A stretch of 64,000 nt of DNA from Mycteria americana (Eukaryota; Chordata; Aves; Ciconiiformes; Ciconiidae): positions 136,734,756 through 136,798,755 of the forward strand of contig NC_134366.1 in the NCBI RefSeq assembly GCF_035582795.1. The letters run 5' to 3'. Of the stretch, positions 13,366-25,600 are shown piece after piece (within the stretch, counting starts at the first letter, position 1; every line of letters starts with the position of its first letter). A program made the translations under genes and the position numbers. The notes beneath the pieces were generated by a model that worked only from the letters and a program-made list of their open reading frames with translations, was not told the origin of the DNA and searched no databases.

Positions 13366-13809
13366 CCTCCTTTTCGCGCCTTCGGTGGCGGCCGCGGCTG
13401 GCGGCGAGGCCGGGGCTGCGGCGGGCGGGGGGACGGTTGGGCGGGCGGCCTGCGCCACGCCCCGCGGCTGGCAGCGCGGCCCGCCCAGGGGCGGGGGCGG
13501 CACCTCCCTCCCTGCTTCCTCCCGGCCCGCCGGCGGGCTGAGCACGTGCTGTGCGCGGCGCTGCTCGGGCGAGGCCTGAGGGGGCCGGGCCCGGGGGGCG
13601 AGGCGGGTCGGAGCCCCCGGGCGGGGAAGGCGGTCGCGGGGGTGGGGGGCGTGACGCGGTGCCCGCGTTTTCTGTCAGCCCTCGGTCCTCCCCGGCTGTG
13701 CCCTGAGGGCTGGGGGAGCCTCGCTGAGGGGGCGTCGTTCTCCCCAGGGATCCGGCCTCTCCGGCTGCTTCCGCGGGAAACGGCACCGGTCGGTACGGCC
13801 TGGCCTTGA

Positions 13810-16770
13810 ACGCCCAACCTGCGCGGCTACGCGAAAATCAAACACGGAAAGACGGTTTTGTTTAAAATGCATCATATATCAAAAGCAATACACGGAGGAG
13901 TTTGTATTTGCATTTGAATCCTCGCTGTTCATCTTTTAGACTGTGGAGGGGTGGTTTTTTGCAAGATGAAGAAGTAAAACCATGTAATTTTTGTTAAGGT
14001 AAAAAAATGAGATTCCTGGCAAACCACACGATTCCGGGAATTGGACTTTAAGGAAGAAATAGAGTAATCCATGACGTGGTCTGGTCCATGGCTGCGTACA
14101 TCACATTAGCTGGGACAGTTGGGAATAAACTTTGGTTCATTTTCTAGAACTAAGGCTCTCTTTGTCTTTCCCTGCAGCTGCTTTTTTCCATCCTTTCATC
14201 TCTTTTATTTCCCCATCATAAAAAAATCCTAAATATAGCATGATAGGTAAGGGAACGTTTCTGTTCTTTGAATAATACATGAAGTGCCTGTACCCACTTA
14301 AACATCAGATTTTGCAAAATGATTCATATGATTTAATTTCGCATAATACATTGTTCTTCGAAGTGCTTGCTTACTGGCAGAAAGGTTTCGATTTCACATG
14401 ATAACGGTTATTTATAGGCAATGACATGGCTTTGGAGCAACCCAATTGGAAAGAATAGGGGGTTTGTACGGAGGATTTTCATCTGTTTGAACTAGTTGTA
14501 CAAACAAGAAGTTTTATAGATGTGGACTGATGGCCATTTTACTCTGAGCTATGAAGTTAACAAATGCACCTCATCTTTTGCAGAACTGCAATCCCACATT
14601 GTCTCATGGATAGCCAAACGGATATTCGGACACATGAGAGAGGACACTGGATCAACTGCCTCATCTTAAAAGCTTTCTTCAGCTGTTTTCCTCCTGTTCG
14701 ATGAAATAAAAATGTCACAAGCATTCACAGTATGATTTTGTAACATATGCATGCAATAATTCAAAATATATAATAATCCCGTAATAATTCACAGAAAAAT
14801 AACATACTCAGCTTTTTTTTTTCCCCCAGTAATTAAGGTATGTCAGGTTTTCTTCTGCATTCTTTGACAGTTTACTCATATTTGGCCTGCTTACCTTAAA
14901 TGAATGGTGCGTTTAAGTTACTGATAGAACTCCACCAGCTTCACTGGAGTCAGGATTTCCCTCCCCCATTCATTTTTCAAAATTACTTTTGGTTCTTTCC
15001 TACTAATAACAAATTAGTCTTATGTACTCCGGTAGGATGGATTTTTACTCTAGTCAACCTAAAACTCAATTTATGAACAAAATATCATGTTTTGTAGGGG
15101 AAAAAAAGCATATTCTTACTTTCACTGAATATACATAGTCTATATTTCAATCCTACGAGGTCAAACTATAAATAAAGATTATTGATAATGTGTTTTACGG
15201 TTCTTATCAGGTCTACGTACTTCCCATCTGACTAGTTGAAACTAGTTCTTTAAGGTCCTATTAGCGCTCAGTCTGAGCCAGTATATTATTAAATAACATA
15301 ATCAGCATTTTCTTTTCCCTCACTAATAATCAAATTACCTTTGATCTCTAATTAATGTTACATAAACACCTTTAAGGAATCTGAAATACATTCTTACAAA
15401 GTAAGCATAGATTTTTCCCGGCAGTGACTGATTCCATAAGCGGTCTGCTTTCAGGACACAAATTACTATTTTTAGTAAATACAGAAGTTATTAATATTAG
15501 CCAGGTGATGATTTCTCATACAAGTTTATGAGGAAGAATCCCACCTCAGGATGATAGACAAAGCCTTAGAATTATGGTGTAAGTTTCGTATTTTCAGCCT
15601 AAATATGTTTGCTACAAAAAGAATACATGTTCTGTGTCTTACATCCTGCCTATCCTGTCTGCTGTCTTGTTTTGCTGCAAGTTAAGAGCTTGTAGCACAG
15701 GAAAGAGGTTTTTATTTATTTTTGTTATAGAAGTGTAGCAACACCAAAATGTTCATTCACAGCATTTTGTCTGAATTAAGTTGTTTTCCTTGTGAACCAT
15801 GGAGTGCTTTGAGCACCACGGTACTGTGCTTCTTAAATGCATCATATGGCATCATGAGTTGCCATAGTTCACCTACGTAAGCCCTCTGTATTGTGGCTTC
15901 TTTATCATGGCGGATACATCCTTTAACAGAGACTACACATCACAATTTATTCAGATTTAAGGAGCGTTAATATAGTTCCAATTTTTTAGCACATTTAGCA
16001 CATTTACAGTTAATGTCTTTTACACATCGTTATCATTTTCAGGGTGCTGTCTAGCAAGGAAGTAGCGTTACTGATTACCAGATTTATCGCGAAGCAGGGC
16101 ACTCATGAAACCAGAGAGACAGAAGATCACAAAATCGGAGTTAGTTTGGTTTCCTGGTTACTATGAAAAGAGGATGAAATCACACAGGTACACCAGCAAG
16201 ACATTCTGCTGGGCTAACTGCACGGCACAGAGTGCCGCTCTGGGGCACAGCCAGCTAACACTGGCAGAACTGAACGGTCTGAACAGAAGACGATGCTTTT
16301 CCCACCTTGTACAAAACAGAAAATAAGGATCCTCAAAGGCATAACATGCTTGTACTTTGAAAACACCCTGAGAACCCAGAAAATTTTCATTTGTCCGGGT
16401 ACACGATCAAGAAAAACACAAGAGAGTCTTTAGCTTTTCTTCTTACCTGAAGGAGTTACATGGTATAAAAGGTAGGCTTTATTTCTATAGACAGGAAAAT
16501 GTCTTTTCATTTGGTGTGACCTCAGTAACTGCATTTTTACACATTGTTTTTGGCATGTGCCATTTCTCTGGCATATGTCCAGATACATCCTTTCTTTCTA
16601 CCCAGGGTTATTGTCTGAGTGAATACTACATATTTCCATAGGACTTCCAGACATCTGGCAGCCCAGTTGAAGCGTACTCCTATCCCCATTCAGTGTATCC
16701 CTTCCCTCTGCCTTGCCCTGGGTCTGCGTCAGGCTTTTTTGAATTTTTGTGGCAATATGACATTTTGTGG
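13810..16770. other. Intergenic, no gene seen
   Basis: AT-rich sequence beyond the CpG island. I see only short open frames without domains (for example 16105-16326), and no recognisable transposon or RNA gene. Confidence 0.6.
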
Positions 16771-16777
16771 CAATACG

Positions 16778-17475
16778 GAAAGCTGCCCAGTGGAAAAGGA
16801 CCTGGGGTGTTGGTTGACAGCTGGCTGAATATGAGCCAGCAGTGTGCCCAGGAGGCCAAGAAGGCCAACAGCATCCTGGCTTGTATCAGAAACAGTGTGG
16901 CCAGCAGGACTAGGGAAGTGATCGTCCCCCTGTACTCGGCACTGGTGAGGCCGCACCTCGAATACTGTGTTCAGTTTTGGGCCCCTCACTACAAGAGAGA
17001 CATTGAGGTGCTGGAGCGTGTCCAGAGAAGGGCAACGAAGCTGGTGAAGGGTCTGGAGCAGAAGTCCTATGAGGAGCGGCTGAGGGAACTGGGGTTGTTT
17101 AGCCTGGAGAAAAGGAGACTGAGGGGAGACCTTATCGCTCTCTACAACTACCTGAAAGGAGGTTGTAGCAAGGTGGGGGTCGGTCTCTTCTCCCAAGTAA
17201 CAAGCCATAGGACAAGAGGAAACGGCCTCAAGTTGCGCCAGGGGAGGTTTAGATTGGATATTAGGAAAAATTTCTTCACCGAAAGGACTGTCAAGCATTG
17301 GAAGAGGCTGCCCAGGGAAGGGGTTGAGTCACCATCCTTGGAGGTATTGAAAAGAGGTGTAGATGTGGTGCTTAGGGACATGGTTTAGCGGTGGAGTTGG
17401 CAGTGCCAGGTTAACGGTTGGACTTGGTGATCTTAAAGATCTTTTCCAACCTAAACAATTCTATGATTCTATGAT
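16778..17475 (+). mobile_element. CR1 LINE 3' end, ORF2 tail still open
   Basis: A 5'-truncated CR1 non-LTR retrotransposon, the dominant LINE of birds. The plus-strand frame stays open to a stop at 17386-17388. It encodes the C-terminal part of the ORF2 reverse transcriptase, including the family hallmarks [57 protein letters not shown] and a terminal [21 protein letters not shown] block. After the stop comes the short CR1 3' UTR, ending in copies of the ATTCTATG-type terminal octamer (17457-17475). The uninterrupted frame suggests a comparatively young insertion. It lacks the endonuclease and most of the RT domain, so it cannot move by itself. Confidence 0.93.
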
Positions 17476-17499
17476 ATCCTTGACTCCTGTTTGGTTTGC

Positions 17500-17775
17500 C
17501 ATCCCCTGCACCCCCAGATCATTTTCTGCAGAACTTTAGCCATCCCCTTGGTGTGTTAGTCCTTCCTGAGTGGGATAACTTGCACTTGCCTTTACCTGAG
17601 TGCATTGTGATTTCCCCAAGCCATTTTTTTCAGTTGATCAAGATTGAATACTAGTCCTGTCATTCAATATACTTGCAGTCTTTCCTGGCTCTCTGTCATC
17701 TGCAAATTTAGTAAGCATGCTCTCAAAAACAGTCAGGTCCACAGTGAAAATTCTGTGAATGAGTGAGTCCAAGAT
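17500..17775 (-). mobile_element. Possible old, diverged CR1-like fragment
   Basis: Directly after the young CR1 the text resembles reverse-orientation CR1 coding sequence, notably the cue 'catctgcaaatttagtaag' preceded by a 'cttgcacttgcctttacctgag' segment. The similarity is weak and has many differences, so this may be an ancient CR1 or another old retroposon. Ends are approximate. Confidence 0.35.
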
Positions 17776-20700
17776 CTGGAAGAGACCTGAAGAGTGGTAT
17801 TTAGTATATCCTGTCAACCCTTGCTAACTCCTCTGGGAATGGTTTCAAATCATTTTTGCACCCATATTGCAGTAGTTTTATCTACTCTGTGGCCCAGGTT
17901 CATCTTTCCTAACTTTAGAGGCTTAACCTAGAGAATAGTTGTCTAAGGCTAATTTCATGGTCAATAATTAAGGGAAAGACAGCAGGCCATTCAAGTTATT
18001 CTTTGAAGCTGCCTTTGTCTTCACTGAAAAGGAGGAACACAGCGCAGCCTTTCTCCTAATTTAGATGCTTCGGTTTGTGTCCGTGAAGTTGATCAGATGA
18101 AGTGGGATAGGTGATTTTGTTTACGGTAGTGTCAGAGCAGACTGTGTAGAAGGGCAGTGTCGGCGAAGACGAGCTATGTCACGTGTACCATGTTCCCATT
18201 AGCTGCAGGTTTTGTCATTCTGCTGGAGGGGCAGATTAAGTCAGTTTGGCTTGCTTGGGCAGACTGCTTGTTTGCTTTTGCTTCCATTTCTGGTATTTTG
18301 AATATTGTATTGAAAACTATTTAGAATACTTTCAATATTTGTAATAACTTCAATTTCACTAAACTGACATTGGCTAATGGACGTGTACCAGTTCTGCACC
18401 AAAACCAGCAAGCTGGAGCAGAAAGTTAAAAAGAATGATCCCAGAGGATTTCAGTTTTTCTTTGCTTCCAGCCCTAAGAATCCCGCTCTATGCTTAATTT
18501 AAGACTGGAGTTTTACTGACAAGTTATAGCCTCCAGAAACAGGGGCTGACTGTGGAAACAGGCTAACAAAAGTCAGTTCTGAACACAGCTGCAGACTATC
18601 AAAAGTTTAATATTGGTTCAAAGACAGCTTTTTGTAACTCCACTGAAGATATTGGGAATAACAGCATGAAAAGGTGATTCTTTTCACACACTTATTCTTG
18701 CTTAAATGCATTTCTAGAAATTTGCTAGAGTGCACAAGCTTAAATGATCTCAGCCGTCGAAGTTCTGGTTTTCTCAGTGACTATGGTTGTCTGGACAAAA
18801 ATCCTCATACTACAGTGGTGTTAAAATGACTAAGGGCGTTGGTGTCAGCATAAGCCTGTAGAGAAAGCTGCTCTTCGTGTCATTTTTACATGCATAATAA
18901 CAGCTGATGCACAGAATATTTTTAATATCAGAGTGGGAGGATATGAGAGCCCCAGGTGCAGTTTCAGAGGTGCAGCTTACAAGTTTAATGGTGTTATTAG
19001 AAGCTGAAAATTCACAGCTTTTTGTGTTGGTAATGGAAGTGGGTTTGGACCCCTATAAACAGACACAACGAATGCATTGCACACTCACCAGCTGAATAAT
19101 TTCTCAACATACCATTCAGCGTACAGTACCTGGTAGCCTCTGTGATAAGCTGTAGAGCATCAATCACCCGTTCTGTCTTTAGAAAATGTAGTGGTTTATT
19201 TTGATTTGGTTTTGTAACTTTTTTTATGTTTTATATGTTGCCCCAATACCTCATTAAAATTGCACACCCTTTCTAGATTTCTTGACATGAAGGTGTAATT
19301 TTCAGCACAGTCTTAACAAAGATTTTTTAAAGCATTTTTTACTTCTTTTTTTTTTTAAATTAAGTAAGCAGTCCCGTAATTAGGGACTGAGAGTTAGGAT
19401 TAGGTTTGGATTTGGAAGTTTTATTTAGGTTCAAAAGATTCCTGGTGTCCCATCTGATTCTTTAGTGGCCTGTTGGCATCTGGTAAAGGTGTCTTGTAAT
19501 ATTAAAACTGAGAATATCAAATACTGCTAGAAGTGAAATAATGAACTGAAGTTCCTGCTTACCAACTAGGCTGAAGCAACAGTGCCTTATTAATCTCACT
19601 GTGTTTAGTTGTCAAAAACTAAAGGAAAGCAGTTTGTTATTTAAAGCTCAAAAATGAGACCTTTCTTAATAACACTAGAATTTTTCAGACAAAGAACATT
19701 TTAATTTATTTCTGGTTATATTAAAGATGAGTGCACTTCCTTGTTGCAGAAGCTTATTTGTATGAGAATGTAGAGTAGTTGCTTTTTTATATATGCCAAA
19801 ATTATTGGAAAATTTCTAGCAACAAAAAGGACACATTAACAACAGTCTCCCTTTGGTGGATGAAGCAAATCAGAAATGGAAGCTGGAGTAACTTGCAGCA
19901 TTTGCACATCCTACACTACCTCCAGGGAACTAGCAGTCTTTCTCTTACACCTACCCTCCTCTTGCACTTTGGCTTTTTTATTATTCAATTTTATTTCTAT
20001 TGAAGTGTCATTTTGTGCAATTATTCCCTCACAAAAAGAGTTAAGTTGAAATAAATATTAACTACAATTAGAATTAACAGCTACGTTCAGAGGATCACAT
20101 TAGTAGTAAAAATGTATACTAATTAGTATTCAAATTAAATTACTCCATTACATTCCAAGTAGTTATTTTTTCTGCCTTTTCAAAAGATGCTCAAATATAC
20201 TACTTCAATTTCTCCATTACGTTTGAGCTTGCATCAAAAATTAATCGGGTATTTCATCTTTTTGTGCTTGCTTTTTAGCTAATTGGTGGGACCGCTCTTC
20301 TATCAAAACCTGTAGCAATAGAAGGTTATCCCATTCACATGAATAGAGGTGAGAGGATTAAATATTTGCAGCAACTCATGTTTTTCCACCATGTAGCATC
20401 CTGACATTTCTTTGTGAAGGAAAGAATGTGTCGGGGTTAGCATTAGCATGACTTCACCTTGAAAGTCTGGAAGAACATCTGTCATTCTGCCAGTCTTCCC
20501 ATTAACTACCTGAGCAAATGCAGCGAGACGATTTCATTACTTTCAAGAGACTACCTCTGGTTTTATTTAGGTTTATTCTTTGCTAGACCTTTTGTTTTTA
20601 ACAATAGCAAAAAGGTAGCTGGAATCCTGTCTGATTTACAACTCATTACATTTCTATGTGCTTAATCCAATTAAAACTGGAAGGAATGTTGCCAATATGT

Positions 20701-21358
20701 CAACAAAAATGCAACAAAGCAATGGGAGGTTTAGTTTACAGAAATTCCTGAATTCCTTTGTCTTGACCAAATGAAAGAAAATTGTTCTTGTAAGACAAGT
20801 GCATACTAAAAGGATTAACTCTGATAAACTGACTTTTATGTTCAGATAAAAGCCAGTCTGAGTACTAGGAGAACATTTTTCAATCAATTTCTTAAAAGCA
20901 GCTTTGCATTTAATTAGAGACGGGTCTCTGGTTTAAAAGCCAAGGGGGGGTTAGTGCACTAAAGCGCGGAGGCTGGGCTCTTAATGGCGTGGAGTGCACT
21001 GGAAATGTGGTTTTAAAATACATTGGTGCTAAGCTAGATGCTGCTATGCAGAGGGGCCATGACACTCCATCTCACTCCTGGCTGTTTGCTCCTACCAGGA
21101 CTGATGCTCAGCTCCAGGGTAAGCCAAGAGAGTTTAGGGAGTTAAGCTGGCAGAAAATGAACCTTAGCCTCCCCCCAAAAAGTGGGACCAGCCAAACAGC
21201 ACAGCTGGTACAAAGTGCAGATATATAACTGGCGATGGGAGTGCCCCTTTTGGAGTCAGCCCACAGTTAGACCACATCATCTATATCATAGAAACTCACC
21301 TACGTGGTGTAAATCAGGATTATGTAAGGGATTACTCGGATACTATACAATTCAAAAA
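17776..21358. other. Intergenic, no gene seen
   Basis: No coding region, RNA gene or clear transposon was recognised. The segment 20940-21358 just before the solo LTR is less AT-rich than its surroundings but has no feature I can name. Confidence 0.55.
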
Positions 21359-21363
21359 GTAGT

Positions 21364-21958
21364 TGTGCTGGTTTTGGCTGGGATAGAGTTAATTTTCTTC
21401 ATAGTAGCTTGTATGGGGCTGTGTTTTGCATTTGTGCTGGAAACAGTGTTGATAACACAGGGATGTTTTCGTTACTGCTGAGCAGTGCTCACACAGAGTC
21501 AAGGCCTTTTCTGCTCCTCACCCCACCCCACCAGCGAGTAGGCTGGGGGTGCACAAGAAGCTGGGAGGGGACATGGCCGGGACAGCTGACCCCAACTGAC
21601 CAAAGGGCTATTCCAGACCATATGGCGTCATGCTCAGCATATAAAGCTGGGGGAAGAAGAAGGAAGGGAAGGACGTTCGGAGTGATGGCGTTTGTCTTCC
21701 CAAGTAACCGTTACGCGTGATGGAGCCCTGCTTTCCTGGAGATGGCTGAACACCTGCCTGCCCATGGGAAGCAGTGAATGAATTCCTTGTTTTGCTTTGC
21801 TTGCGCGCGTGGCTTTTGCTTTACCTATTAAACTGTCTTTATCTCAACCCACGAGTTTTCTCACTTTTACTCTTCCGATTCTCTCCCCCATCCCACCAGG
21901 GGAGAGTGAGCGAGCGGCTGGGTGGGGCTGAGTTGCCGGCTGGGGTTAAACCACAACA
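21364..21958 (+). mobile_element. Solo LTR of an avian endogenous retrovirus (ERVL-like), 595 bp
   Basis: Begins TGTGCTGGTTTTGGC and ends GGTTAAACCACAACA, so it has the TG...CA ends of an LTR. It is flanked by a perfect 5-bp target duplication, GTAGT, at 21359-21363 and 21959-21963. A TATA box (TATAAA, 21640-21645) and a poly-A signal (ATTAAA, 21827-21832) set the orientation to plus. No gag, pol or env sequence adjoins it, so it is a solo LTR left by recombination between the two LTRs of a provirus. The sequence type is the common bird LTR that I associate with ERVL-class elements; the class name is from memory, and the 5-bp duplication agrees with it. Confidence 0.88.
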
Positions 21959-22010
21959 GTAGTTCATTTTAGAAAATCTAGTGTTAAAATCTCACATAAA
22001 GATATTCTTT

Positions 22011-22131
22011 GGAATATATGTATAACATATATTGAAATATGTAACGGATATGTGGAATATATAACATATATATGGAATATATAACATGTGGAATATATAC
22101 GTATATAATATGGAATATATGTGTAACATGT
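22011..22131 (+). repeat. Imperfect AT-rich tandem repeat (GGAATATAT-type units)
   Basis: A run of degenerate units built from ATATA, GGAATATAT and ATAACAT words. It produces a Tyr/Ile-rich chance frame on the minus strand. It is a simple AT-rich minisatellite. Confidence 0.75.
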
Positions 22132-22552
22132 TTATGATACAAGACAGACATAGCAGAATTTGCGGTGAAAATATGGGTTAATTGGCATAAAGTATTAGTG
22201 GTGCAAAGTATGTACTTAATTTTATGCATGTTCTTACATGCTTTGCTGAGTTGGGATTATGGAGAACACCCTCTAGTCATGTGTTAGAACATCAGTTAAA
22301 TCTACATAAATCAATACCATGTCAGCATTTTTCTGGATTAAATTACATTACTAGAAGTTTGTAGAATACTTTTTTCAAGGACAGGCCTAAGAAAATAAAC
22401 AACTTTTATAATGTTTAATCTCACCTTGGACTCTGAATATTTTTAACATAATTCTTTACTAAGCAATTTCATTCTAAAACATAAAAAATATGAATAAATA
22501 TACTAGTTTGCGAATTGTTCAAAACCTGCAAGACAGCATGTTTTATAGTATA

Positions 22553-22628
22553 CCTAAAACCAGGGAAAACCATGACATCTGCTCAGGTTCCCTAAAACCA
22601 GGGAGAACCATGACATCTGCTCAGTTGT
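22553..22628 (+). repeat. 38-bp direct tandem duplication
   Basis: Two adjacent copies (22553-22590 and 22591-22628), each beginning CCTAAAACCAGGGA and containing CATGACATCTGCTCAG. They differ at only a few positions, so this is a recent local duplication of unknown significance. Confidence 0.85.
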
Positions 22629-25600
22629 ATGCAGGAGGTTTTACTTACACACTCAATTCATGATTACGCAAAATAAGTAGAAAAAACATATTCTGCAGTA
22701 CCTGTAATTTGTCTAAAAAGACAAAAAGAGTGTAAGCGTCTAAAGAAAGATCCTGATACTTTACTGCAGAGGACAAAGATTTGAGAACCAATAGGCCCAA
22801 ATAGCTTAATTTGGTGAAAGATTGGTTATATTGCTGCTGATCTTGAGCTGGATGATCTGTGAGCAAGCTACATGTCATTGCATCTGTAGCCAAGATAATC
22901 AATTCCCAGGTAATGGGAAAATTGACTTTAATTTGTTAGAAGTCAGAACTATTACTAATACACTGCAAGTCAATACCATTTGCATTACAAGTGACTGGTT
23001 TATTGCAAGATATGGAAAAAAATGTACAGTGTGAAGCTATGCTCCCAAACAATATATGCATTCAAAGCATAATTGCTTTGTAATTCAATTTTCAGGTATA
23101 TTTTTGTTTTCTTGTCACTTTATCATGTCTATATGCATGAATGTCCATTTGCGGAAACAATTGATGAAATGGATCTTTCTAAACACTACTTGGAAAAAAA
23201 TGAACAAATGTTCATCATGCACACTTATTTATAATTGCCACTTATCAAATGTAGGAACGAACATTGTTTTGTATGTGATTTGTAACAATGCATTAATTTA
23301 AATTGCATGTGACTTTTAAATAATATGCAAATAGGAAAGGGAAGAATTGGTGAAATCCGTTATTGCAAATTGTCTATTTTGAATTGTGACATCAAAAGTT
23401 GATGATGAAAGATTACAAAGTCAGGTGCCTAGCACCAGCAGAGGAGATTGCGATGCGAACGAACAGTAGCAGCATATACCAACTGTTAGCTAGTAATACC
23501 TAATATGGATTCTCTTCTGCTCTGGTACAACATACATACCACAGCAAATCATTTCCCCTTCCTATGGCATAGACTCCGTGCACACCCTAAAAGTCTTTAT
23601 AATACTGCCCATTCCAGCCAGAGGGTGCTGGTGGCCAATTTCTACTTGCTGTAAGGAGAAGGCTTTTGCCCAGCTTCCCAGGAGAAGCTTCACCTCTCCA
23701 GGTGTGTGATTTTGGAATAGAATAAACATGTAACAGTGCAAATTTGGAGAGTTAGCTGTTATTTGATATTCTCGTTTCCATTCGTTAGAACTGTGCAAAG
23801 CTTCCTGCATGAGCTGACGCATGGTTAACCTGGGCTGGGGACCGGTGGTGCAGCAGGGCAGCAGTAGTTCCCAAGGACTGCAACTGCCTTCCTAAGTAGC
23901 TTAGGTACTCTGGTGCTAGGATACCACGGTTTGGGAATCCCTGTCTAATATCGGTAAATTGTTTTGAAATAATATTTTGAAATAACATGGAAAAGTTTGA
24001 AGAGCTGGTTTTTAAGGAAAGCAAGAAACTAAAGTACCTCGCTTCCCCTGAAGTGAATCATCCTCCCCCCACTTTTGGAAAAAAAAAAAAGTAGAATTTA
24101 ATGTGAGTAAAACCCACAAGGTTCCCCGGTCACATAGAGTAATTTATGGAAAATTTTATAAATAAGAGCTGGAAATGATTGGGTGCTCATTTTCTGTCAA
24201 TGTCAATCAGGAGTTCTGTCCCTGATTTATAGAGGGCTGGGATCTCACCTTCTGAATCAAAAGGACATTAAAAATTATTTTGTAGGTTTTATAGCAGCCA
24301 TAAAATTCTTTATTGAATTCTGTGTGATTTCCATAAAGTCCATAGGACTCTTTGATATAATAAATGCCTTGTAATCGATTTGCCTGAACTAAGAAATACG
24401 AGTTATGGTAAAGCCTGTGAATATTCACCCCCAAAGATTGTTTTCTGGTAAAGCATAATTCTTCATTTATTGATAGCAATTACCACTGAATTTTATGGCC
24501 TGAATTTTTTATTGCAATCAATAGATAAATCATAAAGTTGAAAAGTGCATGATGTTCTTTAGCAGGGAATAAATGCCAGCACTCTATACCTTTACAATTA
24601 TATTGACCTTAATATGGACAAATCAGCCGACTTGGAAATAAGCAACTACTAAGCGGCGGCCATAATTTTAATACCGGTTTCTTGCTCCAAAGGACAGCCC
24701 GCGCTCTGTTGTCACAGCTGCCTAACTGAAGGTTGGTCACACAGCTGGATCACGCACCAGTGACCGCTCCATGGCTTTGGCAACTCATTGCTGTTACACT
24801 AACTTTTTGTTTCTCAATCATAAGCAAATTAAAGCAGGCAGCTGCAAAATCATCAATAGGTTAAATTCCTTAGCTGTTCTCGGTATGAAATAAACAGGAA
24901 AATGAAGCTCTCCGTGGTCTTAATTAGTTCTTATAAAAGTTGGCAGGGAAACAAAGACATTTGCACGCTCCTTTATTTTTATAAGAGACTTGCCCAAAAG
25001 AAAAACCTCAGACATGTAATTTCCTTTTTTTTTTTCCCCTCCCCTACTTAATGCTCTCAGTCAGAGGCTAACCCAGCACCCTCCCTCTAAGGGTAGAAAG
25101 AAAGGTGGTTTGGCAAGGGGTTACACTATGTCTCTTTTGTGCGGATCGGGGCACGTCCTGGAGAGCCTGCACAAGCTGTTTCCACAGTGATAGGCCACAT
25201 GCTGTATTTACAGTCTGCTGTACGGGTAATTCATCTGCAGGAGAAGCCTTAGCCGAGCGCTGTGGTTCCACAATCATTACCGCTGGCTCTGGGCCATGCC
25301 ACATCACCCAGCAGTACAAATTTGATCTGGATCAGGTGTGGGCACATGATTACATTTTTGTCAAATTAGCAGAGCGCTTCGTGAGGATTTTACGCTGCCT
25401 GTCTGCTTTTATCCTGGTTGCAGAGGAACACGTAGTGCTGGAACCACAGAGGGTTAGGGCTGTGTGGGCAACCGGTGCCTGTTGTAGCAGTCATCCCGCC
25501 GGGGCAAAGTTAACCTGGCAAAGTTTTGTTTGAACAAATTGAATTGGCAGAGGGCATTTCAACAGGAACAGCACATTGTGTCATGCACCCATGGCACTGT

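Larger units (their letters stand above)
12080..13800. promoter_or_regulatory. PDE7A: CpG island promoter of PDE7A
   Basis: Very GC- and CpG-rich sequence that contrasts sharply with AT-rich flanks on both sides. It covers PDE7A exon 1 and extends about 1.25 kb upstream of its start codon. Visible sites include an NRF1-type palindrome GCGCATGCGC at 13356-13365, GC boxes around 13488-13500 and a CACGTG E-box at 13543-13548. No TATA box was found, as expected for a housekeeping-type promoter. The transcription start is probably between 12.55 and 13.3 kb but cannot be fixed from sequence. Such islands are often bidirectional; a divergent plus-strand transcript is possible but I see no exon for one. 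Long open frames here result from GC richness. Confidence 0.85.

Noticed and set aside
16693-17388. 231-codon host gene
   Set aside because: From about residue 30 onward it is the CR1 ORF2 tail; the first residues are read-through from flanking DNA.
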